A DNA stretch of 64,000 bases from Sanguibacter gelidistatuariae (GTDB lineage: Bacteria > Actinomycetota > Actinomycetes > Actinomycetales > Cellulomonadaceae). The stretch covers positions 124,001 to 188,000 of the forward strand of contig NZ_FMYH01000005.1 of assembly GCF_900096585.1 (NCBI RefSeq). The letters run 5' to 3'. A model generated the notes under the pieces. That model did not search any database, was not told where the DNA came from, and saw only the letters and a list, made by a program, of their open reading frames with translations. Position numbers and translations under genes: made by a program. Below, piece after piece: positions 48,984 through 56,761 of this stretch (position 1 is the stretch's first letter; each line of letters starts with the position of its first letter).

Positions 48984-50504
48984 TCAGGCGCTGTGGACCT
49001 CGGCGTCGTCGGCCTGGAGCTGGGCGAACTCCGCGTCGGTGTCCCACTCGCCGCTGCTCAGGCTCGGCATCATCGTCGCGAGCTCACGGCGCCAGCCGGT
49101 GAAGCGCTCGGGGAAGCAGCGCTCGAGCAGGTCGACCATGGCCGGGACCGCGGTCGAGGCACCCGGGGAAGCGCCGAGGAGGCCCGCGATGGTCCCGTCG
49201 GCCGAGGTCACAAGCTCGGTTCCGAACTCCAGGACGCCGCCCTTGACCGGGTGGCTCTTCATCACCTGGACGCGCTGGCCTGCGGTGATGAGCTCCCAGT
49301 CCTTAGGGTCCGCGGTCGGCATGAACTCGCGCAGCGTGCGGAACTTCGTCCACGAGGACTTGGTGACCTCGCTCATGAGGTAGCGGGTGAGGCCCCAGTT
49401 GTCCTTGGCCACGGTGAGCATCGTGACGATGTTCGACGGGCGGATGGACCGGAAGAGGTCGAGCAGGGAGCCCTGCTTGAGGAACTTCGTGGTGAAGCCC
49501 GCGTACGGGCCGAAGAGCAGCGAGGTCTCGCCGTCGACCACGCGGGTGTCCAGGTGCGGGACGGACATCGGCGGGGAGCCGACGTCGGCCTTGCCGTAGA
49601 CCTTCGCTTGGTGCTGGGCGACGATCTCGGGGTTGGAGGTCTTGAGGAACTGGCCGCTGATCGGGAAGCCGCCGTAGCCCTTGATCTCGGGGATGCGGGC
49701 CTTCTGCAGCAGCGCCAGGGCGCCGCCGCCGGCGCCGATGAAGACGAAGCGGGCGTCGACGACGTGGCTGGGCTCGGACGCGTTCCAGCTCTTGTCGGCG
49801 ACCTTGAGGCGCCAGGTGCCGTCGCGGCGCTGCTTGAGCGAGCGGACCTCGTGCTGCAGGTGCAGTTCGGCGCCGGAGGACACGAGGTAGTCGGTGAGCT
49901 TGCGGGTCAGTGAGCCGAAGTCGACGTCGGTGCCGGTGGTCGCGCGGGTGGCGGCGATCGGCTCGTCGCCCGAGCGCTCGGCCAGCAGCAGCGGTGCCCA
50001 CTCGCCGATCACGGCCGGGTCGGTCGAGAACTCGAGGTCGCTGAACAGCGGGTGCGCGACGAGCGCGGCGTGGCGGCGGCGCAGGTAGTCGACGTTGTCG
50101 GCTCCGCGCACGAAGGTCATGTGCGGGGTGGAGGAGATGAAGCCCTCCGGCTCGGGCAGCAGGTCGGCGGTGACCAGGTGCTGCCAGAACTCGCGAGAGA
50201 CCTGGAACTGCTCGTTGATCGCGACGGCCTTGGAGATGTCGATGCTGCCGTCGGGCTTCTGCGGCGTGTAGTTGAGCTCGCACAGCGCTGCGTGACCGGT
50301 CCCGGCGTTGTTCCAGGCGTTCGAGCTCTCCTGCGCGACGGCGTCGAGCCGCTCGTAGATCCGCACGGTCCAGGTGGGCTCAAGCAGTCGGATGATCGAT
50401 CCGAGGGTCGCGCTCATGATGCCGCCGCCTACGAGGACGACATCGACTGGCTTGCTGAGGTGTGATTCGCGTTCTGCCACGCTTCCGATGGTAGGACTAT
50501 TCAT
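48984..50504 (-). CDS. mqo: Malate:quinone oxidoreductase
   Basis: A 506-residue membrane-associated FAD enzyme oxidising malate to oxaloacetate and reducing quinone, a TCA step in many actinobacteria. The N-terminus has VDVVLVGGGIMSATLGSIIRLLEP (FAD fold) and YERLDAVAQESSNAWNNAGTGHAALCELNYTP, both diagnostic of Mqo; the C-terminus has SPGASTAVPAMVDLLERCFP. ATG 50504. Single gene; a GTGAC-type palindrome precedes it. Confidence 0.95.
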   Translation of the reverse strand: MNSPTIGSVAERESHLSKPVDVVLVGGGIMSATLGSIIRLLEPTWTVRIYERLDAVAQESSNAWNNAGTGHAALCELNYTPQKPDGSIDISKAVAINEQFQVSREFWQHLVTADLLPEPEGFISSTPHMTFVRGADNVDYLRRRHAALVAHPLFSDLEFSTDPAVIGEWAPLLLAERSGDEPIAATRATTGTDVDFGSLTRKLTDYLVSSGAELHLQHEVRSLKQRRDGTWRLKVADKSWNASEPSHVVDARFVFIGAGGGALALLQKARIPEIKGYGGFPISGQFLKTSNPEIVAQHQAKVYGKADVGSPPMSVPHLDTRVVDGETSLLFGPYAGFTTKFLKQGSLLDLFRSIRPSNIVTMLTVAKDNWGLTRYLMSEVTKSSWTKFRTLREFMPTADPKDWELITAGQRVQVMKSHPVKGGVLEFGTELVTSADGTIAGLLGASPGASTAVPAMVDLLERCFPERFTGWRRELATMMPSLSSGEWDTDAEFAQLQADDAEVHSA

Positions 50505-50522
50505 CCCCTGACTTACCCCGGA

Positions 50523-50536
50523 GTGACTAATATCAC
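50523..50536 (-). promoter_or_regulatory. Palindrome upstream of mqo
   Basis: GTGACTAATATCAC has GTGA and TCAC arms around a 6-bp AT-rich centre and lies about 20 bp before the mqo ATG. AT-rich in a GC-rich setting and next to the expected -10, so an operator of a Crp/Fnr- or GntR-type protein is possible. Confidence 0.35.
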
Positions 50537-50554
50537 GAGCCGCTCCGGGGCGAA

Positions 50555-50569
50555 AGGACCGAAGGTCCT
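50555..50569 (-). terminator. Short hairpin after cotH
   Basis: On the minus strand AGGACC-TTC-GGTCCT forms a 6-bp stem and is followed by TTTCG, 8 nt past the cotH stop. Weak but positioned as a terminator between cotH and mqo. Confidence 0.4.
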
Positions 50570-50577
50570 ACGAGGTC

Positions 50578-52029
50578 CTACGTGGAGAAGGCGGCGCGCA
50601 GGGAAGCCGCCTCGCTCTCGATCGTGGCCGCGTCGACGAGGTCGCTCGCCTGGTCGGTGAGCACGTTCGCCCAGGTCGAGACGATCTTGTCGGCGTCGCC
50701 GCTCGTATAGAGGGAAGCCGTGAGGTCGGTGACCGCCTGGTTGTAGAGCGCCTTGAAGTCCGCGTCCGCGAGGAAACGGGTGGCGAGGATGTTGCTTCTG
50801 CCCATGGCGCCGCCCGGACCGCCGGCCCCTCCCGGACGCTCACCGGTAGGCGGCTCCATGCCCTCGGGCAGGTTGCCCCCGGGGAGCTCGACGCCGTCGG
50901 GCAGCTCGGGGCGCTCGCCCCCTGCCCCGCCGGGGCCGCCCTCGCCCATGCCCATTCCGCCGCCCGCCCCGCCGCCCATCCCCGTCGGCATCTGCCCGAA
51001 CGCGAGGTTGAGGTCCCAGTTGACGACCGTGAAGGCGCCGGTCTTGGTGTCATAGCGCAGGTAGGAGTTGTTCCCGGGGCCGTCGATGTCATCGAAGTTG
51101 TCAACGAGGTCCTGCATCGCGAGGTACGTCGCGAAGGCGTCGACGTCGAGGTGGTCGGAAAGCTCGGCGGCGAAGGTCGCGTCGTCGGACTCGCTGATGA
51201 ACTGCAGGAACTCGATCAACGGCTCGAGGTTGTCCTCGCCTGTCTCTTGGTCGAAGACGTCGACATAGGACTCGGGGTCGTCGCCGCGGTAGCTGTAGTC
51301 GCCGTCGGCCTCGGCCTTGTACAAGATTCCGTCGGTCCCAAACTCCGCGGCATCCCACGCGTCGTCGGGGTTCTCGATCGTCAGACGCAAGGTCTCGGCG
51401 CTGCCGTTGACCGAGAATCGCGTGGCGATCGCCTCCTGGGTGGCCAGGCTCGCGCGGTCGAGCAGCTCGAGGGCGACCGCCTCGTTGAGCGAGGTCTGGG
51501 TGCTCGAGGAGCGCACGACGAAGTCGGTCGAGCCGTCGAGGTCCTGGCCGTCGGTGAACTTGTCGAGGCGGATGAGCCACGGCAGGTCCTGCGGTTCGGA
51601 GTCGGTCGTGCTGACCGACCGGAGCGAAGAGTTGCCCTTGAGGCGTAGCCCGACGTTCGAGAACTTCTGCCCGTCGATCGTCACGGTCGCGGTGATCCAG
51701 TCCTTCTCGTCGCTGCTGACGAAGGTCTCGAGCATGGCCGCGTACTCGTCTTCGTCGACCTCGACGGAGATGGTGTGGACCGTGGAGGAGTCCCAGACGG
51801 TCCCCTCGGAGGCAGCCGCGGTGCGGACGGAGGAGTCGCCCCACTTCCCCGTCGAGGAGGTCCCCGTGCCCGTCGTCGCCGCGCTCGTCGCGTCCTTGGC
51901 GCAGGCCGCGAGTGACCCGAAGGCGAGCGAGGCCCCGAGGATGGTGGCTGTGACGCGGAACCAAGGGCGCGGGAGCCGGGCGGGTCCGCCCAGGTCCTGG
52001 CCGGCGTCGGGATTGCGTGGGGGAGTCAT
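50578..52029 (-). CDS. cotH: CotH-family kinase lipoprotein
   Basis: A 483-residue exported protein: lipobox LAAC (about Cys43), then a CotH domain with NVGLRLKGNSSLRS, LPWLIRLDKF and YLRYDTKTGAFTVVNWDLNLAFG (the WDLN Asp/Asn are candidate metal ligands of the atypical kinase fold). A Gly/Met/Pro-rich insert (about residues 350-410) breaks the C-terminal lobe. Known CotH proteins phosphorylate spore coat proteins; this one is probably surface-anchored in a non-sporulating host. Divergent from DUF4956-VTC, a recurrent neighbourhood. Confidence 0.88.
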   Translation of the reverse strand: MTPPRNPDAGQDLGGPARLPRPWFRVTATILGASLAFGSLAACAKDATSAATTGTGTSSTGKWGDSSVRTAAASEGTVWDSSTVHTISVEVDEDEYAAMLETFVSSDEKDWITATVTIDGQKFSNVGLRLKGNSSLRSVSTTDSEPQDLPWLIRLDKFTDGQDLDGSTDFVVRSSSTQTSLNEAVALELLDRASLATQEAIATRFSVNGSAETLRLTIENPDDAWDAAEFGTDGILYKAEADGDYSYRGDDPESYVDVFDQETGEDNLEPLIEFLQFISESDDATFAAELSDHLDVDAFATYLAMQDLVDNFDDIDGPGNNSYLRYDTKTGAFTVVNWDLNLAFGQMPTGMGGGAGGGMGMGEGGPGGAGGERPELPDGVELPGGNLPEGMEPPTGERPGGAGGPGGAMGRSNILATRFLADADFKALYNQAVTDLTASLYTSGDADKIVSTWANVLTDQASDLVDAATIESEAASLRAAFST

Positions 52030-52270
52030 GGTGATCCTTCACGGGTAGGGGATGGGCAGGCTTCAGGACACCCTTCGCGCCTTGAGACCAGGTGTGGCGA
52101 GCCTGTGGATGCGCTGTGACCCGCGCGCGCCGCGTCCGCGCGGCCCGTCACCGGGCATCCATGTGATGTTCGCCTGGCGTTCTCCGCCGGTTCTTAAGCC
52201 ATTCACAGCGAAGGCATAGCCGCACGCTCTAGACATAGGGCATCTGATCTAGCCGTACTGAGGAGCACCC
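52030..52270. promoter_or_regulatory. Divergent cotH/DUF4956 control region
   Basis: 241 bp without a gene. TTCTTAAG (52191-52198) and TTCACAGC (52202-52209) start 11 bp apart, the spacing of direct half-sites bound by OmpR/PhoB-type response regulators. AGGAG precedes the DUF4956 ATG. The rest is GC-rich without further clear motifs. Confidence 0.4.
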
Positions 52271-52957
52271 ATGCCGAACTTGTGGATCGTCGCGTTCGAC
52301 CTCGCCGCCATCCTGGTCCTGACCTACGCCGTGTACTTCCGGCGCCACCGTCGCCGCGAGATGCTGCTGGCCTACATCGGACTCAACGTCGGGGTGCTCG
52401 CCGTCACGACCGTGCTCGCCACCTCGACCGTCGGCGCCGGGCTCGGACTGGGGCTCTTCGGTGTGCTCTCGATCATCCGCCTGAGGTCCTCCGAACTCGC
52501 CCAAGAGGAGGTCGCGTACTACTTCGCCGCGCTCGCCCTCGGCCTCATCGCCGGGCTGCAGCCCGATCCCGTGTGGGTCGCACCGGTCTTCAGCGCCGCG
52601 CTCGTCCTGGTCATGTTCCTCGTCGACTCCAACCCGCTGCACGCCCGCTACCGCCGCCAGGTCGTCACGCTGGACGCGGTCTACGCGAACGAGGCGGAGC
52701 TGACCGCTCGCCTGGAGGACCTCCTCGGCGGGCGGGTGCGCAACGTCATCGTCCAGGAGATCGACCTGGTGCGGGACCTGCAGCGGGTGGACGTGCGGTA
52801 CGAGGTCGACGCCGCCGGGACCGCGACCGGCCGGGCTGGCCGGGGGGCTGTCGGCAAGGTGGTCGCCGCGGCACCGGATCTGGCCCAGCGTTTCGCTCGT
52901 TCCGAGCAGGTCGCGCCTGTCTCACAGCGTGAGGTGTCCGCGGGGGTGCGGTCGTGA
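52271..52957 (+). CDS. DUF4956 membrane protein
   Basis: A 228-residue protein with four N-terminal membrane helices (WIVAFDLAAILVLTYAVYF; EMLLAYIGLNVGVLAVTTVLA; GAGLGLGLFGVLSIIRLRS; VAYYFAALALGLIAGL and VWVAPVFSAALVLVMFLV) and a cytosolic domain with a ferredoxin-like TLDAVYANEAELTARLEDLLGG...VRNVIVQEIDLVRDLQRVDVRYEV pattern. DUF4956 genes recur beside VTC and CotH genes. ATG 52271 with AGGAG. Overlaps the VTC start by GTGA. Confidence 0.88.
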   Translation: MPNLWIVAFDLAAILVLTYAVYFRRHRRREMLLAYIGLNVGVLAVTTVLATSTVGAGLGLGLFGVLSIIRLRSSELAQEEVAYYFAALALGLIAGLQPDPVWVAPVFSAALVLVMFLVDSNPLHARYRRQVVTLDAVYANEAELTARLEDLLGGRVRNVIVQEIDLVRDLQRVDVRYEVDAAGTATGRAGRGAVGKVVAAAPDLAQRFARSEQVAPVSQREVSAGVRS

Positions 52958-53757
52958 CGGCGGGGCTCGCTGCGACGTCGGGCATGCCGACGGTGCAGGG
53001 GACGGACGCCCTCGTGGCGGGCTTCACCCCGGTGACCCTGGACGAGATCCAGGAACGTGCCGACCTGCAGACCCGCGTGGACCGTAAGTACGTCGTCCCG
53101 GGCCATCTCTTCGCCGAGCTGCTCGAAGCGCACCCGGACCTGGGCGTGCTCGAGATCGCCGGACGCCGCCGCTTCGGCTACGAGTCGGTGTACTTCGACA
53201 CCCCGGACCTGGTCTCCTACCGGGGCGCAGCGCACGGCCGCAGGCGCAGGTTCAAGGTCCGCACCCGCACCTACACCGACGCGGGAGACTGTGTCTTCGA
53301 GGTCAAGGTCAAGGGTGGACGCGGGGAGACGGTCAAGGAGCGCCTGCCCTACGGTCTCGGCGACGCCGAGACCATCACCCCCCAGGCGCGGGCCTTTGTC
53401 GCCGACGTCCTCCACGAGGCCCTGCCGGACGCGGAGGGCCTGGTCCGCTCGCTCAGCCCGACGCTCGTCACCATGTACGACCGGACGACCTTCGTGGACG
53501 CCGCCGCCGGCACCCGCCTGACCTGCGACACGACGCTGCGCTGCACCACGCCCGACGACGACGCGTCCGTCGCGCTGGACGATCAGGTACTGCTCGAGTC
53601 GAAGTCGCCGGGAGCTCCGACGGCCATCGACCGCTGGCTCTGGTCCCGCGGTCACCGCCCTGACCAGATCAGCAAGTACTGCGTGGGGCTGGCGGCCCTC
53701 GACGCCGAGCTCCCCTCCAACAAGTGGCACCGCACCCTGGTCCGGCACTTTGGCTGA
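52954..53757 (+). CDS. VTC-domain polyphosphate polymerase-like protein
   Basis: A 267-residue VTC/TTM-fold protein. QTRVDRKYVVPGHLF gives the first tunnel strand, RRFGYESVYFDTPDLVSYRGAAHGRRRRFKVRTRTY the basic substrate-binding strands, and CVFEVKVKGGRGETVKERL more. Yeast Vtc4 makes polyphosphate from ATP within such a tunnel; bacterial activity is presumed. GTG 52954 is coupled to DUF4956, so the enzyme probably works at the inner membrane face. Confidence 0.88.
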   Translation: MTAGLAATSGMPTVQGTDALVAGFTPVTLDEIQERADLQTRVDRKYVVPGHLFAELLEAHPDLGVLEIAGRRRFGYESVYFDTPDLVSYRGAAHGRRRRFKVRTRTYTDAGDCVFEVKVKGGRGETVKERLPYGLGDAETITPQARAFVADVLHEALPDAEGLVRSLSPTLVTMYDRTTFVDAAAGTRLTCDTTLRCTTPDDDASVALDDQVLLESKSPGAPTAIDRWLWSRGHRPDQISKYCVGLAALDAELPSNKWHRTLVRHFG

Positions 53758-53781
53758 TCGTGTGGAGCTTGCCGTGACCTA

Positions 53782-53816
53782 TTGATATTCGATCACTGTG
53801 CATCGATAATCGATGC
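53782..53816 (+). promoter_or_regulatory. Leaderless promoter with embedded perfect palindrome
   Basis: TTGATA (53782-53787) and GATAAT (53805-53810) with a 17-bp spacer form a near-consensus promoter. GCATCGATAATCGATGC (53800-53816), a 17-bp perfect palindrome, covers the -10 and abuts the ATG at 53817. The expected transcript starts at or next to the ATG. Confidence 0.65.
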
Positions 53817-54293
53817 ATGAATCGAATGGTCACCGTGTTGCTCCGCGCGACGCTCCTCGTCCTTGTCCTCGGAGCGCTGTTGGCTCAGGTGCTCGTGCCG
53901 GTTCAAGCGGTCACCACGGGGCGGGAGTCTCCCGAGGTTGCGCACCTTGTCGTCCCATACTCCGTGGCGGCGATCTTGGCCATCGCGTGCGTCCAGGTGG
54001 CATTAGCCGCGGTCTGGGGGCTGCTGTCGATGGTCGATAGGGGCCAGATCTTCAGTGCGCGTGCGTTGGCGTGGGTGGACGCCATCATCGTGTGCGCGGG
54101 GGTTGTGGCGGTCCTGTCGGCCGTCGTCATGGTGCACCTGATCTTCATCGTGCAGATCGGAGGACCAGGTGACTTCCTCGGGCTCGCCGCCTGCGTCGCC
54201 GTCGGTACCGCGCTTGCTCTCCTCATGATTGTGATGCGCGGGCTGCTCCGGGCCGCGATCGCCGACCGAAGCGAACTCGCCGAGGTGATCTAG
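53817..54293 (+). CDS. DUF2975 membrane protein
   Basis: A 158-residue protein with four hydrophobic helices (LLRATLLVLVLGALLAQVLV; LVVPYSVAAILAIACVQVALAAVW; AIIVCAGVVAVLSAVVMVHLIFI; LGLAACVAVGTALALLMIVM) and the RGQIFSARALAWVD loop typical of DUF2975. The family is nearly always followed by a YozG-like HTH gene, as here (1-nt overlap). ATG 53817. Function unknown. Confidence 0.86.
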   Translation: MNRMVTVLLRATLLVLVLGALLAQVLVPVQAVTTGRESPEVAHLVVPYSVAAILAIACVQVALAAVWGLLSMVDRGQIFSARALAWVDAIIVCAGVVAVLSAVVMVHLIFIVQIGGPGDFLGLAACVAVGTALALLMIVMRGLLRAAIADRSELAEVI

Positions 54294-54508
54294 TGCCCAT
54301 CATCGTCGACCTAGACGTCATGCTCGCCCGACGGAAGATGTCAGTGAGCGACTTCGCCGAAGCCGTCGGCATCACGCAGGCAAACGTCTCGGTCCTGAAG
54401 AACAACCGCGCGAAAGCCGTCCGCTTCTCAACTCTCGACGCGATCTGTCGAGTGCTCGAGTGCCAGCCGGGCGATGTTCTGCGGTGGATTCCGGACTCCC
54501 AGGAGTAG
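54293..54508 (+). CDS. YozG-like helix-turn-helix regulator
   Basis: A 71-residue single-domain Cro/C1-type regulator: DVMLARRKMSVSDFAEAVGITQANVSVLKNNRAKAVRFSTLDAICRVLECQPGDVL is the complete HTH. GTG 54293 shares one base with the DUF2975 stop. Likely autorepressor through the palindrome at 53800-53816. Confidence 0.88.
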   Translation: MPIIVDLDVMLARRKMSVSDFAEAVGITQANVSVLKNNRAKAVRFSTLDAICRVLECQPGDVLRWIPDSQE

Positions 54509-54584
54509 GCCGGATCTGCCGTCGGGCGTGGTGCGTCGTCGCGGTGCTGGTCGGTGCCGGTCCGGCGAATCGGCCGTAGCCGAT

Positions 54585-56636
54585 TCAGGCGGCTTGGGTG
54601 CCCGGCTGGTCGCTGCCCGGTCGGTAGGTGCCGGCCTGGTAGCTGCCTGGGGCGCTGAAGTGCCAGCCAACTCCGTCGTGGGTCATGGCGATGTTGTCGC
54701 CGTCGACGCGGTGGTGGTGGTGACGGCACAGCAGTGCGCCGTTGGACGGCGTGGTCTCCCCTCCGTCGGCCCAGTGGCGGATGGCGTGGTGGATCTCGCA
54801 GACGTGGGGTGGGGCGTCGCAGTCGGGCCAGACGCAGTGTCGGTCGCGGGCGACGATGGCGCGGCGATGCTCTTTGGTGAAGGTGCGTTTCGTGCGGGAG
54901 ATGTTGAGGATCTGGGAGTCGGGTCCGAAGATGATCCGGGTCACTTCCCCGTCGCAGGCGATGCGTCTCAGGACCGCGTCGGGGATGGGGCCGGTGCCGT
55001 CTTCCCAGGTCGCGTACCCGGCGCGCAGGCGCGCTTCGAGGGTCTGCGGGGTCCACGTCGGGGTGACCACAGGACCCGGGCCCCAGTGGCCACTGGCCTG
55101 GGACGCGGCGATCGCTTCGGCGAGGGACTGCTCCTGCGCGGGGCCGATGGTCTCGGCGGGGGCCGCGGCCGCAGTCCCAGGGCGCCCCGAGCACGTCGAC
55201 GTGCCGTTCACGACACTGCTCTTGTCGCCGGCCTCACCGTCGCTTGCGTGGTCGCCGGTCGAGTGGTCGTAGAGCCGCTTGAACTCCTCCCACGTGATCA
55301 TGACCGACAGGTGGGGGCGGACGTTGGCGCCTTTGCCGGCGATCCCGCCGTCCAGGACCAGGTGGGCCAGGTCGATGAGGGAACCGGCCTTACGCAGGTC
55401 CGCCGGACGCAGGTCATCGGCGGCAGGGACACCGGCGACAGCCCGGAGCGCGGCGTTGACGGTCTGGCCGTGCTCGGTGGTGACGAACCCGCTGATCTGC
55501 ATCCCACCCAGAGTCGGAGAGATCTGCAGGAACTCCCGCTCGTCGGCGTCCTTGAACGCCTTGTCCTGCGCGGCTGGGTCGGCGACGACCGTGAACTCTT
55601 TGACGATCCGGTTGAACTGAGGGAACCCCCACACCCCGGCGTGGCCCAGGAGCATCTCCTCACCCGTGCACACCCGCCCCGGCGTGCCACCCGATCCAGG
55701 CACCTGGCCCAGGCCAGCCGCCTCACCCAGGTCAGCTGCATCGCCCGGTCCGGGGGTGTCACTGGTCACCGAACTGGCCAGCGCCACGCGCAGGGGCTCG
55801 GTCGTGGTGGTTTTGACCATCGTGGCCACGTGCTCACCGGTGATCAACCCGGCCCGGGCCGCGGCACCTGTGGCGGGCAGGTGATCGCGCACCGCAACCG
55901 CCGCCGCGACCGTCCGGGCCGCCAACGACCTCGACAACCCTTCAACCTTCGCCAGCCATGACCCGAAAGAGTGCATCGTGTCCGCCCGCCAGCACCCGTC
56001 GGCCTCCACCCGCCCCACGCACCCCAACCGCACTGCTTCCAACCGGCCCACCGCGTCATGGACCCGCCTCGACATCTCCGCAGCCACCGGCCCCGGCAGC
56101 GCCGTCAGGTCCACCGACGTCATTGCCTCGACCAGGGACTCCATCAGATCCAGCTGCCCGAACAGGCTGTCCGGGACCACGTCCAGGTCGGCGAGGGTGG
56201 GAGCGTCAAGCTCGCCGTCGACCGCGTCGACGGGTTCATCATCGACACGGCCATCAGCAACGAGCCGAGAATCGGTAGGCGAAGGAACCGAGAAGGCCGG
56301 GTCCGGTGAGGAAGGAACGCCCACGGAATCCGCAGGACCCATGCACAGACCGTCGTCTGCGGGGACCGCGCACGCGCAGACCTCCTCGCGCGACGCGCCC
56401 TTACCGGATGCCAGCTTGCCCGACGCAGGCACCTCCGAGACCGATTCCTCCGAGGCCGCATCCTCCGGCGCGGCCGGCCAGCCCGAACGGATCAGGTGCT
56501 CGAACGCCGCCTCGACGTGGTCCTCGACCAGCGTGGTCACCGGACCGGCCGCCACATCGGCCCACACGCCGGGAGCGCATTCAATGCGCTCAGGGGTAGG
56601 TGCGGGGCCGCGAGACAATAAATTCATTGACCCCAT
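54585..56636 (-). CDS. DUF222/HNH endonuclease (13E12-like)
   Basis: A 683-residue protein: an N-terminal acidic, low-complexity part (about 1-170), a DUF222 helical domain (LVEAMTSVDLTALPGPVAAEMSRRVHDAVGRLEAVRLG; DLAHLVLDGG), and a C-terminal HNH nuclease (RDRHCVWPDCDAPPHVCEIHHAIRHWADGG ... LCRHHHHRVDG, Cys/His zinc and catalytic residues intact). ATG 56636 has GGGAGGTG upstream. Such genes are multi-copy repeats in actinobacteria; the cellular role is unknown. Its 3' end is duplicated at 14.8 kb. Confidence 0.88.
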   Translation of the reverse strand: MGSMNLLSRGPAPTPERIECAPGVWADVAAGPVTTLVEDHVEAAFEHLIRSGWPAAPEDAASEESVSEVPASGKLASGKGASREEVCACAVPADDGLCMGPADSVGVPSSPDPAFSVPSPTDSRLVADGRVDDEPVDAVDGELDAPTLADLDVVPDSLFGQLDLMESLVEAMTSVDLTALPGPVAAEMSRRVHDAVGRLEAVRLGCVGRVEADGCWRADTMHSFGSWLAKVEGLSRSLAARTVAAAVAVRDHLPATGAAARAGLITGEHVATMVKTTTTEPLRVALASSVTSDTPGPGDAADLGEAAGLGQVPGSGGTPGRVCTGEEMLLGHAGVWGFPQFNRIVKEFTVVADPAAQDKAFKDADEREFLQISPTLGGMQISGFVTTEHGQTVNAALRAVAGVPAADDLRPADLRKAGSLIDLAHLVLDGGIAGKGANVRPHLSVMITWEEFKRLYDHSTGDHASDGEAGDKSSVVNGTSTCSGRPGTAAAAPAETIGPAQEQSLAEAIAASQASGHWGPGPVVTPTWTPQTLEARLRAGYATWEDGTGPIPDAVLRRIACDGEVTRIIFGPDSQILNISRTKRTFTKEHRRAIVARDRHCVWPDCDAPPHVCEIHHAIRHWADGGETTPSNGALLCRHHHHRVDGDNIAMTHDGVGWHFSAPGSYQAGTYRPGSDQPGTQAA
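54651..55077 (-). repeat. Dispersed repeat shared with 14.8 kb (HNH 3' end)
   Basis: This part of the HNH gene and 14790-15207 agree at well over 90 percent by eye, same orientation, about 40 kb apart. The last ~300 bp before the breakpoint are almost identical. Direct repeats of this length could recombine and delete the interval, so the arrangement may be unstable or the product of gene conversion. Confidence 0.85.
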
Positions 56637-56761
56637 GACGCACCTCCCGCCCTGTCGAAAGCACCCGATTGCCTATCTGCCAATTCTATCGAAAGAACGT
56701 CTGTTCGGCAAGAGTTTGGGGTATTGAGTTGAGGTAATGCATCGAATGTATGGCTCGAACT

